This document shows, piece after piece, positions 22,613 through 32,833 of a stretch of 64,000 nt of DNA; the stretch's first letter is position 1; each line of letters opens with the position of its first letter. The position numbers and the translations under genes were made by a program. The notes under the pieces are model-generated. The model was not told where the DNA came from. It made no database searches and saw nothing but the letters and a program-made list of their open reading frames with translations. This DNA comes from Nemophila menziesii (Eukaryota > Streptophyta > Magnoliopsida > Boraginales > Hydrophyllaceae). The stretch lies in NCBI GenBank assembly GCA_029959085.1, contig JARWIR010000001.1, positions 20,203,730 through 20,267,729 of the forward strand, written 5' to 3'.

Positions 22613-22620
22613 AAAAAAAA
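22613..22620 (+). other. Frameshift site 2 in the MULE-1 transposase (A8 run)
   Basis: The frame closes shortly after this run. One extra A would continue through KYPLFKASIDMQKPRFVLG into the conserved MuDR domain. Confidence 0.8.
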
Positions 22621-23888
22621 GAGCAAGAAAAAGATAAAGTACCCCTTATTTAAGGCGAGTATTGATATGCAAAAGCCTAGATTTGTCTTGGGCTTGACAT
22701 TTAAGAATGCCACTGAAGTAAGACAAGCAGTAAGAGCCCATGCTATTAAAAAGGTAGTCGAGATTAAGTTTGTGAAGAACGATTGGAATCGAATAAGGGT
22801 TGTGTGTAAAGGAGCAGGATGTAGTTGGTTTCTTTATGCATCACATAAAGAAAAGATTGGAGGGTTAGTGGTAATGAGTCTATGCAATAAACATAGTTGT
22901 GGTAAGAACCGCAACCATAAACATGTGACGGCGAAGTACTTGGCAACTACTTTTAAGGACATGATAAGACTGAACCTGTACAGTAACGTAAGCGACTTTC
23001 AACAGTTAGTTCATCGAGAATATTCAGTTAATGTTAGTACCAGAACATGCTATAGGGCATATAAGTCTGCAAAAAAGATGATAGAGGCTGAATACAAGGA
23101 ACAATACACAAAACTTTACGATTATGCAGCAGAATTAAGGAGAAGTAACCCTGGAAGTACTGTCGCAATTGAAACCACTATTGATGATGTTACTGGAGTA
23201 AAAAGGCTTCAGAGAATTTATGTTGGCTTAGATGGTTGTAGGAGAGGGTTTTTAGAAGGATGTAGGAAGGTTGTTGGGATAGATGGGTGTCACTTAAAAG
23301 GTCCACATCCAGGTGTAATCTTGACAGCAGTTGGAATTGATGGGAACAACTGTATATTCCCAATTGTTTATTGTATAGCAGAGAAAGAAGATAGTAACTC
23401 TTGGAGATGGTTTTTTAACTTATTGATACAAGATCTTGGCATAAGTAATCAACATGAATGGACTTTCATATCAGATAGACAGAAGGTTTGTTTTCTTTGA
23501 TTGGGATACCTATAGATATTATTTTATGTAAAGATCTCTAACTTTTTGTTGTTTGTTTGTGTATTTAGGGTTTGCTCCAGGTCATGAGTGACATGCTTCC
23601 TGATATAGAACATAGGCATTGTGTACGGCATCTCTACAATAATTTCAAGATCAAACATCCTGGTTTGGCTTTAAAAGAAAAAGTTTGGGAAGCTGCAAGA
23701 GCCACAACGCATTACAATTTTAATAAAGTGATGGAGGAGATTAAATGTATGAATGAGGAAGCTTTTATTTGGCTATCTCACTTAGATCCCAAGACATGGA
23801 CAAGGTCTCATTTTCGTACTGTTACGAAATGTGATCTTCTACTCAACAACATATGTGAAAGCTACAACAATGCCATTAAAAAAGTCAG

Positions 23889-24145
23889 GTATATTAACTA
23901 CTTACCCTTATACAGAAATATTTAGTGACTAAAGAACCCTATACAGAAATACTTAGTGACTAATTGCCCCCTTTAAAGATGACTAAATACCCCCTATGAA
24001 ATACGCTTAGTGACTAAATACCCCCTATACAATAAGCTTAGTGACTAATTACCCCATATAAAATATACTTATTGACTACTTACCCCCTATAAAATATACT
24101 TATTGACTACTTACCCCCTATATTGTTTGTTGTCGTGTTGCACAG
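23889..24145 (+). repeat. Intron 6 of the transposase: array of about 31-bp TGACTA..TACCCCCTATA units
   Basis: The intron runs from AG|GTATAT to CACAG|A. Six to seven units of the form TTAGTGACTAAATACCCCCTAT fill most of it. The motif resembles the TIR subterminal motif GAC-N4-5-TTACCCCCT. Intron 8 (25801-25905) has three more and intron 9 (26077-26344) two weaker ones. Confidence 0.85.
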
Positions 24146-26512
24146 AGACAAGTCTATCATCCTCATACTAGAGGGTTTAAGGATGTATAGTTTGAAAAGG
24201 CTTCAGTCTAAAAGAGCATGGATGACAAAGTACGAAGCTGATTTATGTCCTAAGGTTAGAAAGTTGGTGAATAAGGGTAAAACAAACAGTGGAAAGTGGC
24301 ATGCAGTATTTTATGGTGAAATGAAATTTGAAGTAAGGAACCTCGGGACAGATTCATATGCCGTAGACTTGGATACAGAAAGCTGTCCTTGCAGGAGGTG
24401 GGAGCTTGCTGGTATACCTTGCTTTCATGCAATTGCATGTATTCAATACATTAGTAAAGACCCAGAAAAGTTTGTTCATGAGTGCTACTCAAAAGAGACG
24501 TATATGAAGGCTTATACACCCATGATTTACCCTATAAATGGACCATCGATGTGGCCTAGTACAAGACCTGTAAGTGTAGAACCTCCTGTGGATTTTAAGT
24601 TGGTTGGCAGGCCTAAAAGGGCTAGGACAAAAGAGGCAGATGAGGTTCAAGTTAAAAGGTGGAGGAAAGAAGGCACCACAGATGGTGTGCAAAAGCTGGT
24701 AGGGAGGGGTAGTACAAAAAAATGCGCGATTTGCAAAGAAGAAGGGCATAACAAAAGGTCATGTAAGGCGAATGTAAATGCTGCAGGACATGAAACAGTT
24801 GGACTAGAAGATATTCAACAACAGGAAGTTGGTGCTAATGAGGTGATGGAATCTAGAGATCATGGTGTGAGGGAATCTAGAGAAGTTCGTGAATCTAATA
24901 CTGGTGCTAATGCGGTTGTGGATAAGACTCCGGATGAGGAGATTAACAGAATGTTTGATGAGTTAGATGTGCAACCATCTGGTCCATGTAACCCCCAATG
25001 TACTCCAACTGAAGCTGCTAATATATCTGTAACAACAAAAAGTCCAGACGATAAGGAATCCACTAATTCCCAAACAAAACAACCTATACCTGAAAAGAAA
25101 GATACTGTGAACACACCCACTGAGTCAGAGCAAAGTATGCGTATACCTGAAACACAAGATAAAGAGCCAGTTGTTAAAACACACCCCAATTCAAAACCAA
25201 GGATGATTTTCCCTCAAAAGAAACTAAAAGATCCTGTTGCTAACAGACCCCCTAATTCAAAACCAAGGATGATTTTCCCTCAAAAGAAAGATAAAGATCC
25301 AGTTGCTACCAGACCCCCTAATTCAAAACCAAGGATGATTTTCCCTCAAAAGAAAGATAAAGATCCTGTTGCTAACATACCCCCTAATTCAAAACCAAGG
25401 ATGATTTTACCTCAGAAGAAAGATAAAGATCCTGTTGCTAACACAGATGAGGCACTTGATAAATCCCCCCCTAAATCCAGACCAAAGATGCGCATGCCAG
25501 AACAAACATTGGAAAAACCAACACAGCAAAGCAGTAGAATTAAGGATCAAAGATTGAAGACAATTTCAGGAGGATCAAGCACAATGCCTATATCTTTAGA
25601 GGATGATGACTCAGGAACACCAAAAGGAAATAATACTGCTGCTCCTGAATCAATAACTGAGGTTAGTACTATTAGAATATAAAATATTGTTTGCAAAGGA
25701 TTAATTTTATAAGTATTTATTGTGTGTATTTTGATTATAGGTTGATGACTCAGGGAAACAAAATCAAAACACTACTCTTCCTCCTAAGTCAATAATAAAG
25801 GTTTCTGTGTCCACTTACCCCCTATAAAGTTTATATAATGACTAATTACCCCCTATATAGTTTATATATTGACTACTTACCCCCTATATTATTCTTCGAG
25901 CGCAGAAGGTAAAGATGGCAAAGTTGACAGATCTGTTGGAAAAAGCAAAAGAAAAAACTGGTAAGGATGCACAAACAAATGTCACTGAGAACACAAGTGA
26001 GCTTAGCAGAGAAAAAACGCAGGAGAAGGCTCCCCCTTTACAAAAAAAGAAGATTTCATTAAGGGACATACCAGGGGTAAATATATTTCATTTTGACTAT
26101 GTACCCCTTAGGAATATATTTTAGTGACTTAACGCCCCCTGAATCTACAAAACTGAGACAAAGTGGCCATCTGCGCATGAACTATAACAGAATGTTTTTT
26201 ATTTGTTGTTTACCATTTAGGTGAGGGTTACACAAAATAAACAACCAGGTTAAAAAAGGAGTTTACCTGAGGTTAGTTAGTTGTTGCTTTTTAAAAACAC
26301 TACATACTGCAGATTGTGTAACTTCCTCTTTATCTTACTACCAGGGAGGGAACAAATGCCAACCTGAGAAAAGGAGGCGCTTAATCCAGCATAAACAGGG
26401 GGTGCTAATGAGAGAGGGAGATCCAAAATACGTCACAGTTACAGAAGCACTTCGTTTGAGGAAAGCAGCCAGCAGTTCTTCAGCAAAACCTGGGAAAGAA
26501 GATAAAGAATGA

Positions 26513-27045
26513 AGAATTCTGCAGATTTTTGTGGTTTTATGATTCTGTGTTTTATGTCTTTGTTTTGTGTAAGCTAGATCTAGAACTAGCAAGCTTGTGA
26601 GTGTTAAAGACTTATATTATGTGGTGGAGGTGGTATTTAAGTAGGGTTATCTATGTTGGTTGGCCTTTATTGCAGGGTGTGGTATTTTGTATGTTAGTGC
26701 ACAACTTGATGATTTGAATATTTATTTTTTGCTCTGGTCTATGTAATGCCAGCACTTTACTATTATCTTTATCTACTTTATTGAGATTGCACTAGATTCT
26801 GTTGTCCATTTTGTATTTCTACTTATACTTTATTCATTGCACAATAAAACACATATTAAACAAACATCAAAAACAACTACATTCTCCAATTCAAGTTAAA
26901 CCAAAACAGTATAAAGACTGATTTTAAACTAACACAGTACACCAAATTAAAACTTTAACAACCTGCCACTACATCAAAACAAAATACAACTTCAACAACC
27001 TGATACATCTAACAAGCCACACCAAAATACAACTTCAACTGCATT
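26513..27045. other. Intergenic region between the converging MULE-1 genes
   Basis: 533 bp. Should hold both 3' untranslated regions and poly(A) sites (AATAAA at 26844). The right half repeats CAACTTCAAC, ACACCAAA and ACCTG phrases. Confidence 0.5.
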
Positions 27046-27666
27046 CTAATACACAGAAAGCTTAAAACCAGACAAAATGGAGACAAAGAAGAATATAATC
27101 AAAAAGACACTCCATTTCAGCATCTTGTTTTCCCGAGTTACTGTGGTCATCACTGTGTTAAGACGTTGCACCTCGTCCTCCAACACCTTCACTTTCACAC
27201 GCTCAAATTTCAAATCATTGGAGGCAACATGTTCTTTTTCTTGCAATTCAACCAAATCATTAGCCATCAAGGTCAACTGTGTGTTCAGTTCATTGACTTT
27301 TGCACATTCGAGCTTCCAATCTGCAAAAACTTTTTTCTCTAACTGCATCATATCTCCGAAATCAGAGACCAACAAGTTCATCTTCGTCTCCATTGCATCT
27401 TTCTCAAGACAGTGATTGGCATCTTTAAAAAGAAGCCCTCGAATTATCGAACTAGTACCCTCCGCCAATGGCTCATCCAACCACATGAAAAACTTACAAT
27501 CCATTGAACACCCCCAATACATGCACCTGTAAAACCTCCTGCCAGGATTCGCATCTGTCCAAGAGGTGTGAAGCCTTGCTAATTTCTTGCATCTGCAATA
27601 GGGGACTTGAGAACTATGGTACGAAGAAGAACCAACGCTATCGGCTTGAAGGGGCGACATCGGCAT
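27046..27666 (-). CDS. GRF zinc-finger, coiled-coil, membrane-anchored protein of MULE-1
   Basis: An intact 206-residue frame starts at the ATG at 27666. Residues 24-62 form a GRF-type zinc finger (C24-R-C26, NPGRRFYRC ending at C48, C57-x-F-F-x-W62), a fold that binds nucleic acid in other proteins. Residues about 90-180 are charged and heptad-like, a likely coiled coil. Residues about 184-200 (VFLIIFFFVSIL core) are one hydrophobic tail anchor. GRF plus coiled coil plus a terminal hydrophobic segment is a common plant protein type, often near transposons (recalled). It sits where mudrB sits in MuDR, converging on the transposase and starting at the right TIR. The job in transposition is unknown. 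Confidence 0.8.
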   Translation of the reverse strand: MPMSPLQADSVGSSSYHSSQVPYCRCKKLARLHTSWTDANPGRRFYRCMYWGCSMDCKFFMWLDEPLAEGTSSIIRGLLFKDANHCLEKDAMETKMNLLVSDFGDMMQLEKKVFADWKLECAKVNELNTQLTLMANDLVELQEKEHVASNDLKFERVKVKVLEDEVQRLNTVMTTVTRENKMLKWSVFLIIFFFVSILSGFKLSVY

Positions 27667-27756
27667 CAAGCTTGAAGGAATTGGGAGGCTTCGTCGCGGA
27701 TTTGGGTAGAAAACTAGGGTTCTTCGTGTTTTTCGTGTTCTTCCCCAAACCGAACC

Positions 27757-28086
27757 CGTCTTCTTCTTTTGATTTTGGGTTTTTGATTAATTATTTTGTT
27801 TTGTTTTTGTGGTATATATAGGGTAGGTTTGAATTGAAGTACCCATTTTGCCCTTGAAAAAAAGAGGGATTAAGGTAATTAAATGATTAATTAACATCTG
27901 GATTAAAAAAAAAATGTGACCTGGAAATGCCACGTCACTTTTAACGGCCAAAATAGACGGAACACGCAGTCAGGGGGTAACGGGTCACGAAATTAAAACT
28001 TATCGGGCAACGAGTCGCATTTTAAAGGTTAGGCGGCAACCTGTCAATCGGGTACAAACGCAGGGGACAAAAGTGTTATTTACTCT
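27757..28086 (-). repeat. Right terminal inverted repeat of MULE-1
   Basis: Complement of 19836-20163 with few differences, for example GGGGTAACGGGTCACG for the left CGTGACCCGTTACCCC. Confidence 0.95.
27813..27820 (-). promoter_or_regulatory. TATA box in the right TIR (GRF gene promoter)
   Basis: TATATATA on the minus strand, about 147 bp upstream of the GRF ATG, mirroring the left TIR. Confidence 0.7.
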
Positions 28087-28095
28087 AAAATTTAT

Positions 28096-28369
28096 AAATG
28101 ATATATTTTTATAAATAGATTTTAATTTGGATATTTGTTTAAATTGTTCATAAAAATGGTATAATTTTGTAAAAAACTCGATAATGTCTCTGCAAGCTGC
28201 ATTATAGGATATGGTTGGACGGCATAAACCATGCATATAACTATTTGGTTCCCCTTGTTTGCCAGAGCATTGAAAATATTTGTAAGCCAACTGATAGATA
28301 AGACTGATAATTTCTTTGGTAGTAGGGGCAGATCCGGAATAAGTGGGCTGCAGAGCAAATTTGTTTGAT
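28096..28369 (-). other. Flank of MULE-1, unidentified minus-strand open stretch
   Basis: Minus-strand frames read QLAYKYFQCSGKQGEPNS and YMHGLCRPTISYNAACRD, which look faintly coding but match nothing I know. The 20 bases TTATAAAAATATATCATTT on the left flank (19741) recur here inverted (28094-28112). Confidence 0.3.
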
Positions 28370-30103
28370 ACTAGGTATTACCCGTGCCTTAAGGCACTTT
28401 GATGATTAAAAAAAGTTACGAAATAATAAGAAAGGTCGATGATTGAATTGAGCTAAAAAATTTACATATAAAACAAAATATATTGACGATTCTCAAATCC
28501 TTAAGGGATATATGAAGAACATGAAAATTCTCTTTAACCACCGTATTTTACCTTTGATCCTACATTTTTTCAGATTTTATTTAAGAATCTTTTTAAAAAA
28601 TCCACGAATATATGTGACATTTTACAAAATGTATATAATTTGCTATTTTAAATAACATGAAATATGTCTAGAAGTACAGTAAAATTAGAAATTAAGAAGA
28701 AAAACCAAACAAATCAAAAGAGGACCTTTTTGTGTTTTCTCTAATGAGTTTCCACCCAATTCGACATTTAAAAAAAAGAATAACAATCACAAAATTTCCC
28801 ATAGAGTTACGATGAATTAAAAAAAAAAAAAGTGAAACATAAGCCATCCCTAACTTAATGAAATATTATGATTTTTATATTGTGGAATGACCAACTGAAA
28901 AATATATCACTTATTCACTATGACCAACTGAAAAACCTAGCATAATTTTCAATTATGAATTCTCCATCTCATCTGACACTTAACCGCTCCTCGGTTCACC
29001 TCATTCTTAATACAATACGATGAAACCACAACCCCATTTTGGCTCCACTTGAACATCCGTGATCATCATAATGAAACCTGATTCTTCAAGTAGTGCTACA
29101 TGAAACACATTATTCAATTTATGTTGGACCACTAATCCCTGTAGATTTTCCAATTTGAAAACAGAGACAATTAAAACGGTTTATCACATTTCAACAATAA
29201 AAATATGAATACGGGGACCAACGATGCAATATATTTGGTCATTTTCCATAATACATGTACCAATGAAGCATTTCACCCAAAATTAGAAAGAAATTATAAA
29301 CACTGATCAATCAAACCCAAATATTATATGCCACCTTCTTGTACTAAAAGCTCAGCAACGTGAACAACACCTCAAACTGCACGCCAGTGTATTGTTTGAC
29401 TTATATTATCCGCTGCATTTGCATCTCCTCCTTTATGCAAATTATCACTATAATATTAACATTCAACTGATACAATTTAGTGCAAATTCCGATTTTTATC
29501 TAGCTCTTTACAACTGAGATGAAGAATTCTTCCGCGTGTATAGTTGAAATCAAAACTTTTGAGACATTTAAAATACAATTTTTTTAATTAAAAGCATTTT
29601 CCTTCCAAAGGCAATATTAAAGATTTACATGACATTCATATCATACACTTTGGCTTTTGTGGGATAAACTGCAGATATATGAAGTGATTTTATGAATTAA
29701 TCACAATAACACTTCATTTATCCTTGTGTACAAAAACATATGAAGCTATTACAAAATCTAAAAAGATTTCTAGTTGTCCTTACTTCATATATCCTTGGTT
29801 ACAAAAAACATATGAAGTGATTACAAAAAAGTAAAAGATCTCCGGCTGTCCTTACTTCATATATCCCTGGTTAAAAAAATATATGAAATTATTACAAAAA
29901 ACTGAAAAGATCTCCAACTATCATATTCATCATAATTTTCACCTGTAACCATTAAGAGATTCTTTTTTTAACATCACTCAAAAAATAAACATTTCTGATA
30001 CAACGTTAAAAAGTAACTACCTAAGTTTAAAATAATACCTACTTCGCAAATTTACCAATTTTTTCCAACTCGTCAAGCTGTTAAAAACAAACAACAAAAA
30101 CTA

Positions 30104-30385
30104 TCATCCATGATCCATCACAATACAAAAGAAAAATATAGACCTTACAGACTTGAATGGATTAGGAGAATCTTCACGTAATTCAAGAATATAAGTAGCT
30201 CTCTTCACTTTAATACCCTTAAATCCTTTCAACTCTTCCATGTTGATTTCACGTTTAATTAATGAAGAAAAAGACGAAAGCAAAAGAATAAAAAATGTAC
30301 TAATACTCACTTGCTAGTAGAAGTGAGGAACTTGAGATATTCTTGAAAATAAGAGTTCTCCATGCCCGAGCTTTGCTGGAAAAAT
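30104..30385 (-). other. Possible captured gene fragment in Helitron 1
   Basis: On the minus strand, ATG-headed MENSYFQEYLKFLTSTSK is followed by a GTGAGT donor-like site. After a short AT-rich gap comes MEELKGFKGIKVKRATYILE followed by LREDSPNPFKS and a GTAAGG donor-like site. The pair is conserved in copy 2 (34566-34830). I do not recognise the protein. Confidence 0.3.
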
Positions 30386-30391
30386 GATAAT

Positions 30392-31964
30392 GGGTTAAGG
30401 GTTCAAGTTAAGGTTTAGTTTAAGGTTAAGTTTAATGGTAAGGTTATGGTTAAGGTTAAAGTTAAGGTTAATGTTAGTTTACGGTTTAAAAGTTAAAGTT
30501 TTAAGGTAAAGTTTAAGGTTAAATATTAAGGTTAAGGTTAAGTTTAAGGTTTAAAGTTAAAGTTTTAAGGTAAAGTTTAAGGTTAAGGTCATGGTTAAAG
30601 TTAAGGTTAAGGTTTAAGGTTTAAGGCTCAAGGTTAAGGTTAAGTCTTAACGTCAAGGTTAAGGTTATTTTAAGGTTAAGTTTAAAGTTAAGATAAAGGT
30701 GAAGGTAAAGGTAAAAGTTAAGGTTTTAGGTTTAAGGTTTAGGTTTAAGGGTTAAGGTTAAAGGTTTAAGGGTTAAGTTTAAATTTAAGGTTAAGTTGAA
30801 GATGAAGATTAAGGTTTAAGGTTTAATGTTTAAGATGTAAGGTTTCAGGATAAATGTTTAGGCGTTAAGATTAAATTTAAGGTTACAATGAAAATGAAGA
30901 TTAGGGTTTAAGGTTTAAGGTTTAAGGTTTAAGGTGTAAGACTTAAAGTTAAAGTTAAGGTTAAGGTTTAAGATTTAAGGTTTAAGGTTCAAGGTCATGG
31001 TTAAATTTAAGGTTAAGGTTTAAGGTTTAAGGCTCAAGGTTAAGGTTAAGTATTAACGCCAAGGTTAAGTTTATGGTTAAGGTTAAGGTTAAAGTTAAAA
31101 TAAGGTGAAGGTAAAGGTTAAAGTTAAGGCTTTAGGATTAAGTTTTAGGGTTTAAGGGTTAAGGTTAAAGGTTTAAGGGTTAAGTTTAAAGTTAAGGTTA
31201 AGGTGAAGATGAAGATGAAGATGAAGATTAAGGTTTAAGGTTTAATGTTTAAAATGTAAGGTTTAAGGATAAATGTTTAGGCGTTAAGATTAAATTTAAG
31301 GTTCCAATGAAGATGAAGAGATTAAGGTTTAAGGTTTAATGTTTAAAATGTAAGGTTTAAGGATAAATGTTTAGGCGTTAAGATTAAATTTAAGGTTCCA
31401 ATGAAGATGAAGATTAGGGTTTAAGGTTTAAGGTTTAAGGTGTAAGTTTTAAGGTTAAAGTTAAGGTTAAGGTTTAAGATTTAAGGTTCAAGGTTCAAGG
31501 TTAAGGTTAAGTTTCAACATCAAGGTTAAGATTATGCTTAAGGTTAAGTTTAAAGTTAAGATAAAGGTGAAGGTAAAGGTAAAAGTTAAGGTTTTAGGTT
31601 TAAGGTTTAAGGTTTACGGTTTAAGGTTTAAGGTTTACGGTTTAAGGGTTAAGGTTAAAGGTTTAAGAGTTGAGGGTTAAGTTTAAAGTCACGGTTAAGG
31701 TGAAGATGAAGATTAAGGTTTAATGTTTAAGATGTAAGGTTTAAGGATATATGTTTAGGCGTTAAGATCTAAATTAAAGGTCAAGATGAAGATGAAGATT
31801 AGGGTTTAAGGTTTAAGGTGTAAGGTTAAAATTAAGGTTAAGATTAACGTTTAGGTTAAGATTAAGGTTAAGGTTAAATTAAAGGTCAAGGTCAGGGTTA
31901 AGGTTAAAGAAATAATAGTTAAGAAGTTGAGGTCATGGTTAATAGGTTGAGGGTTAAGGTTCAT
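30392..31964. repeat. Telomere-like GGTTAA/GGTTTAA tandem repeats, Helitron 1
   Basis: About 1.6 kb of variant TTAAGG, TTTAAGG, TTAAGGG and TTAAGGT units, arranged in higher-order blocks marked by GATGAAGATGAAGATTA and GGATAAATGTTTAGGCGTTA. Related in style to, but not the same as, the plant telomere TTTAGGG. Confidence 0.9.
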
Positions 31965-32833
31965 TTTAATCCTATTCAACATTTGGTCCCTTAATCCTAA
32001 AAAATATATTATCAATTCAATTCATGAATCAATATAGTAAGTAAATTATACAGGGAAGGCCCAGGGCCGGTCCCGAGGGTAGGTTGAAGAGGCGACCGCT
32101 TCGGGCCTCTAATTTTTTGATGTTTTTAGGGGTCTTCAATTTATAATATTTTTGCATAAAGGGGTTGCTCAATCTTTTCTATTCATTTTTTTTAATGACT
32201 ATCTTTGTATTTTAATTATAATTTAAACTAATGCATGTAAAGGAAATATACCATTTACGTTAAAAAGTTTACCAAAAAATGATAAGGCTTTATTTATCTG
32301 TGGTGATTAAGATATTCTACTAATGTCACAAAAAAAATTAATTGAAAAATTATTATTATTATTATATGAGATAAAAAAAGATATCACGGTCCCATTGTCA
32401 TTATCATAATGTTCATGTTTCAAATAAGATTAAAAACAAAGAAAAAAAAGAAAAAAAATTATTTAAATATTATAATGTAAAGTGATTTTTTTTTAATTTT
32501 ATATTATATCTAGTTAAACTTTTTTTTATAATAAATTTTGAAGAAATCTTAAATTTTTTAGTACTTTATAAATTTTTATAAAAAGAAATAAATTTTATTT
32601 TTATGAAAGTTAATTCGAATTTTTATAATTTTATTTATATGAAGGTTATAAGGATTATATGTTATTTGATATTTCCATGCGTATGTGTATATAATAAATA
32701 AAAGAATGAGAAAAATAGGGAAATTATGAGATGAATGGGGGAATTATGAGACATATAGGGAAATTATGAGACTAACGGGGGAGTTTGAGGATAAATAGGG
32801 TAAATTAGTTTTGATTCTACTTTATTATATAGA

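Larger units (their letters stand above)
20248..26512 (+). pseudogene. MULE-1 transposase, mudrA-like, 10 exons, two 1-base frameshifts
   Basis: Exons inferred from GT-AG sites and frame: 20248-20269, 20473-21092, 21197-21382, 21466-21654, 21739-23485, 23569-23888, 24146-25661, 25741-25800, 25906-26076, 26345-26512. They sum to 4999 nt; two missing bases (A-runs 22189-22195 and 22613-22620) would make 1667 codons. In that model, a PB1-like N-terminal domain (about 10-95) precedes acidic repeats, a MuDR N-terminal DNA-binding domain from about 645, a DDE core at D855, D919 and E1019, a SWIM zinc finger at C1109-C1111-C1121-H1123, and a CCHC knuckle at C1222-C1225-H1230-C1235. A 22-residue repeat (PNSKPRMIFPQKKDKDPVA core) occurs four times near 25190-25440. 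It would cut and move the element. The frameshifts may be real decay or assembly error. Confidence 0.88.
19836..28086 (+). mobile_element. MULE-1: two-gene Mutator-like element (8251 bp)
   Basis: Terminal inverted repeats of about 328-330 bp bound a mudrA-like transposase gene (plus strand) and a GRF zinc-finger gene (minus strand). Each gene starts about 150 bp inside a TATA box in its own TIR, and they converge with 533 bp between their stops. AAAATTT directly flanks both ends (19829-19835 and 28087-28093); MULEs usually leave 9 bp, so the termini may be off by a base or two or the duplication may have mutated. Several introns carry the same ACCCCCT-type motif as the TIRs. Confidence 0.93.
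28371..32833 (-). mobile_element. Helitron copy 1 (4463 bp, non-autonomous)
   Basis: On the minus strand the element starts TCTATATAATAAAG (plus end 32833) and ends with the hairpin GTGCCTTAAGGCAC, then GGGTAATAC, then CTAG (plus 28371-28374). These are the classical Helitron 5' TC and 3' hairpin-CTRR ends. The host base before it is A (28370). It has no Rep/helicase gene. Inside are an AT-rich region, possible captured exons and about 1.6 kb of telomere-like repeats. It abuts copy 2 without a single intervening base. Confidence 0.88.

Noticed and set aside
26221..26253. Extra terminal exon of the MULE-1 transposase ending at a TAA at 26251
   Set aside because: Frame and splice phases fit better if exon 9 (to 26076) joins 26345 directly, giving a clean last exon to 26512.
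32051..32130. hAT-like CAGGGCCGG terminus inside Helitron 1
   Set aside because: Only one end is seen; no partner TIR or 8-bp duplication.
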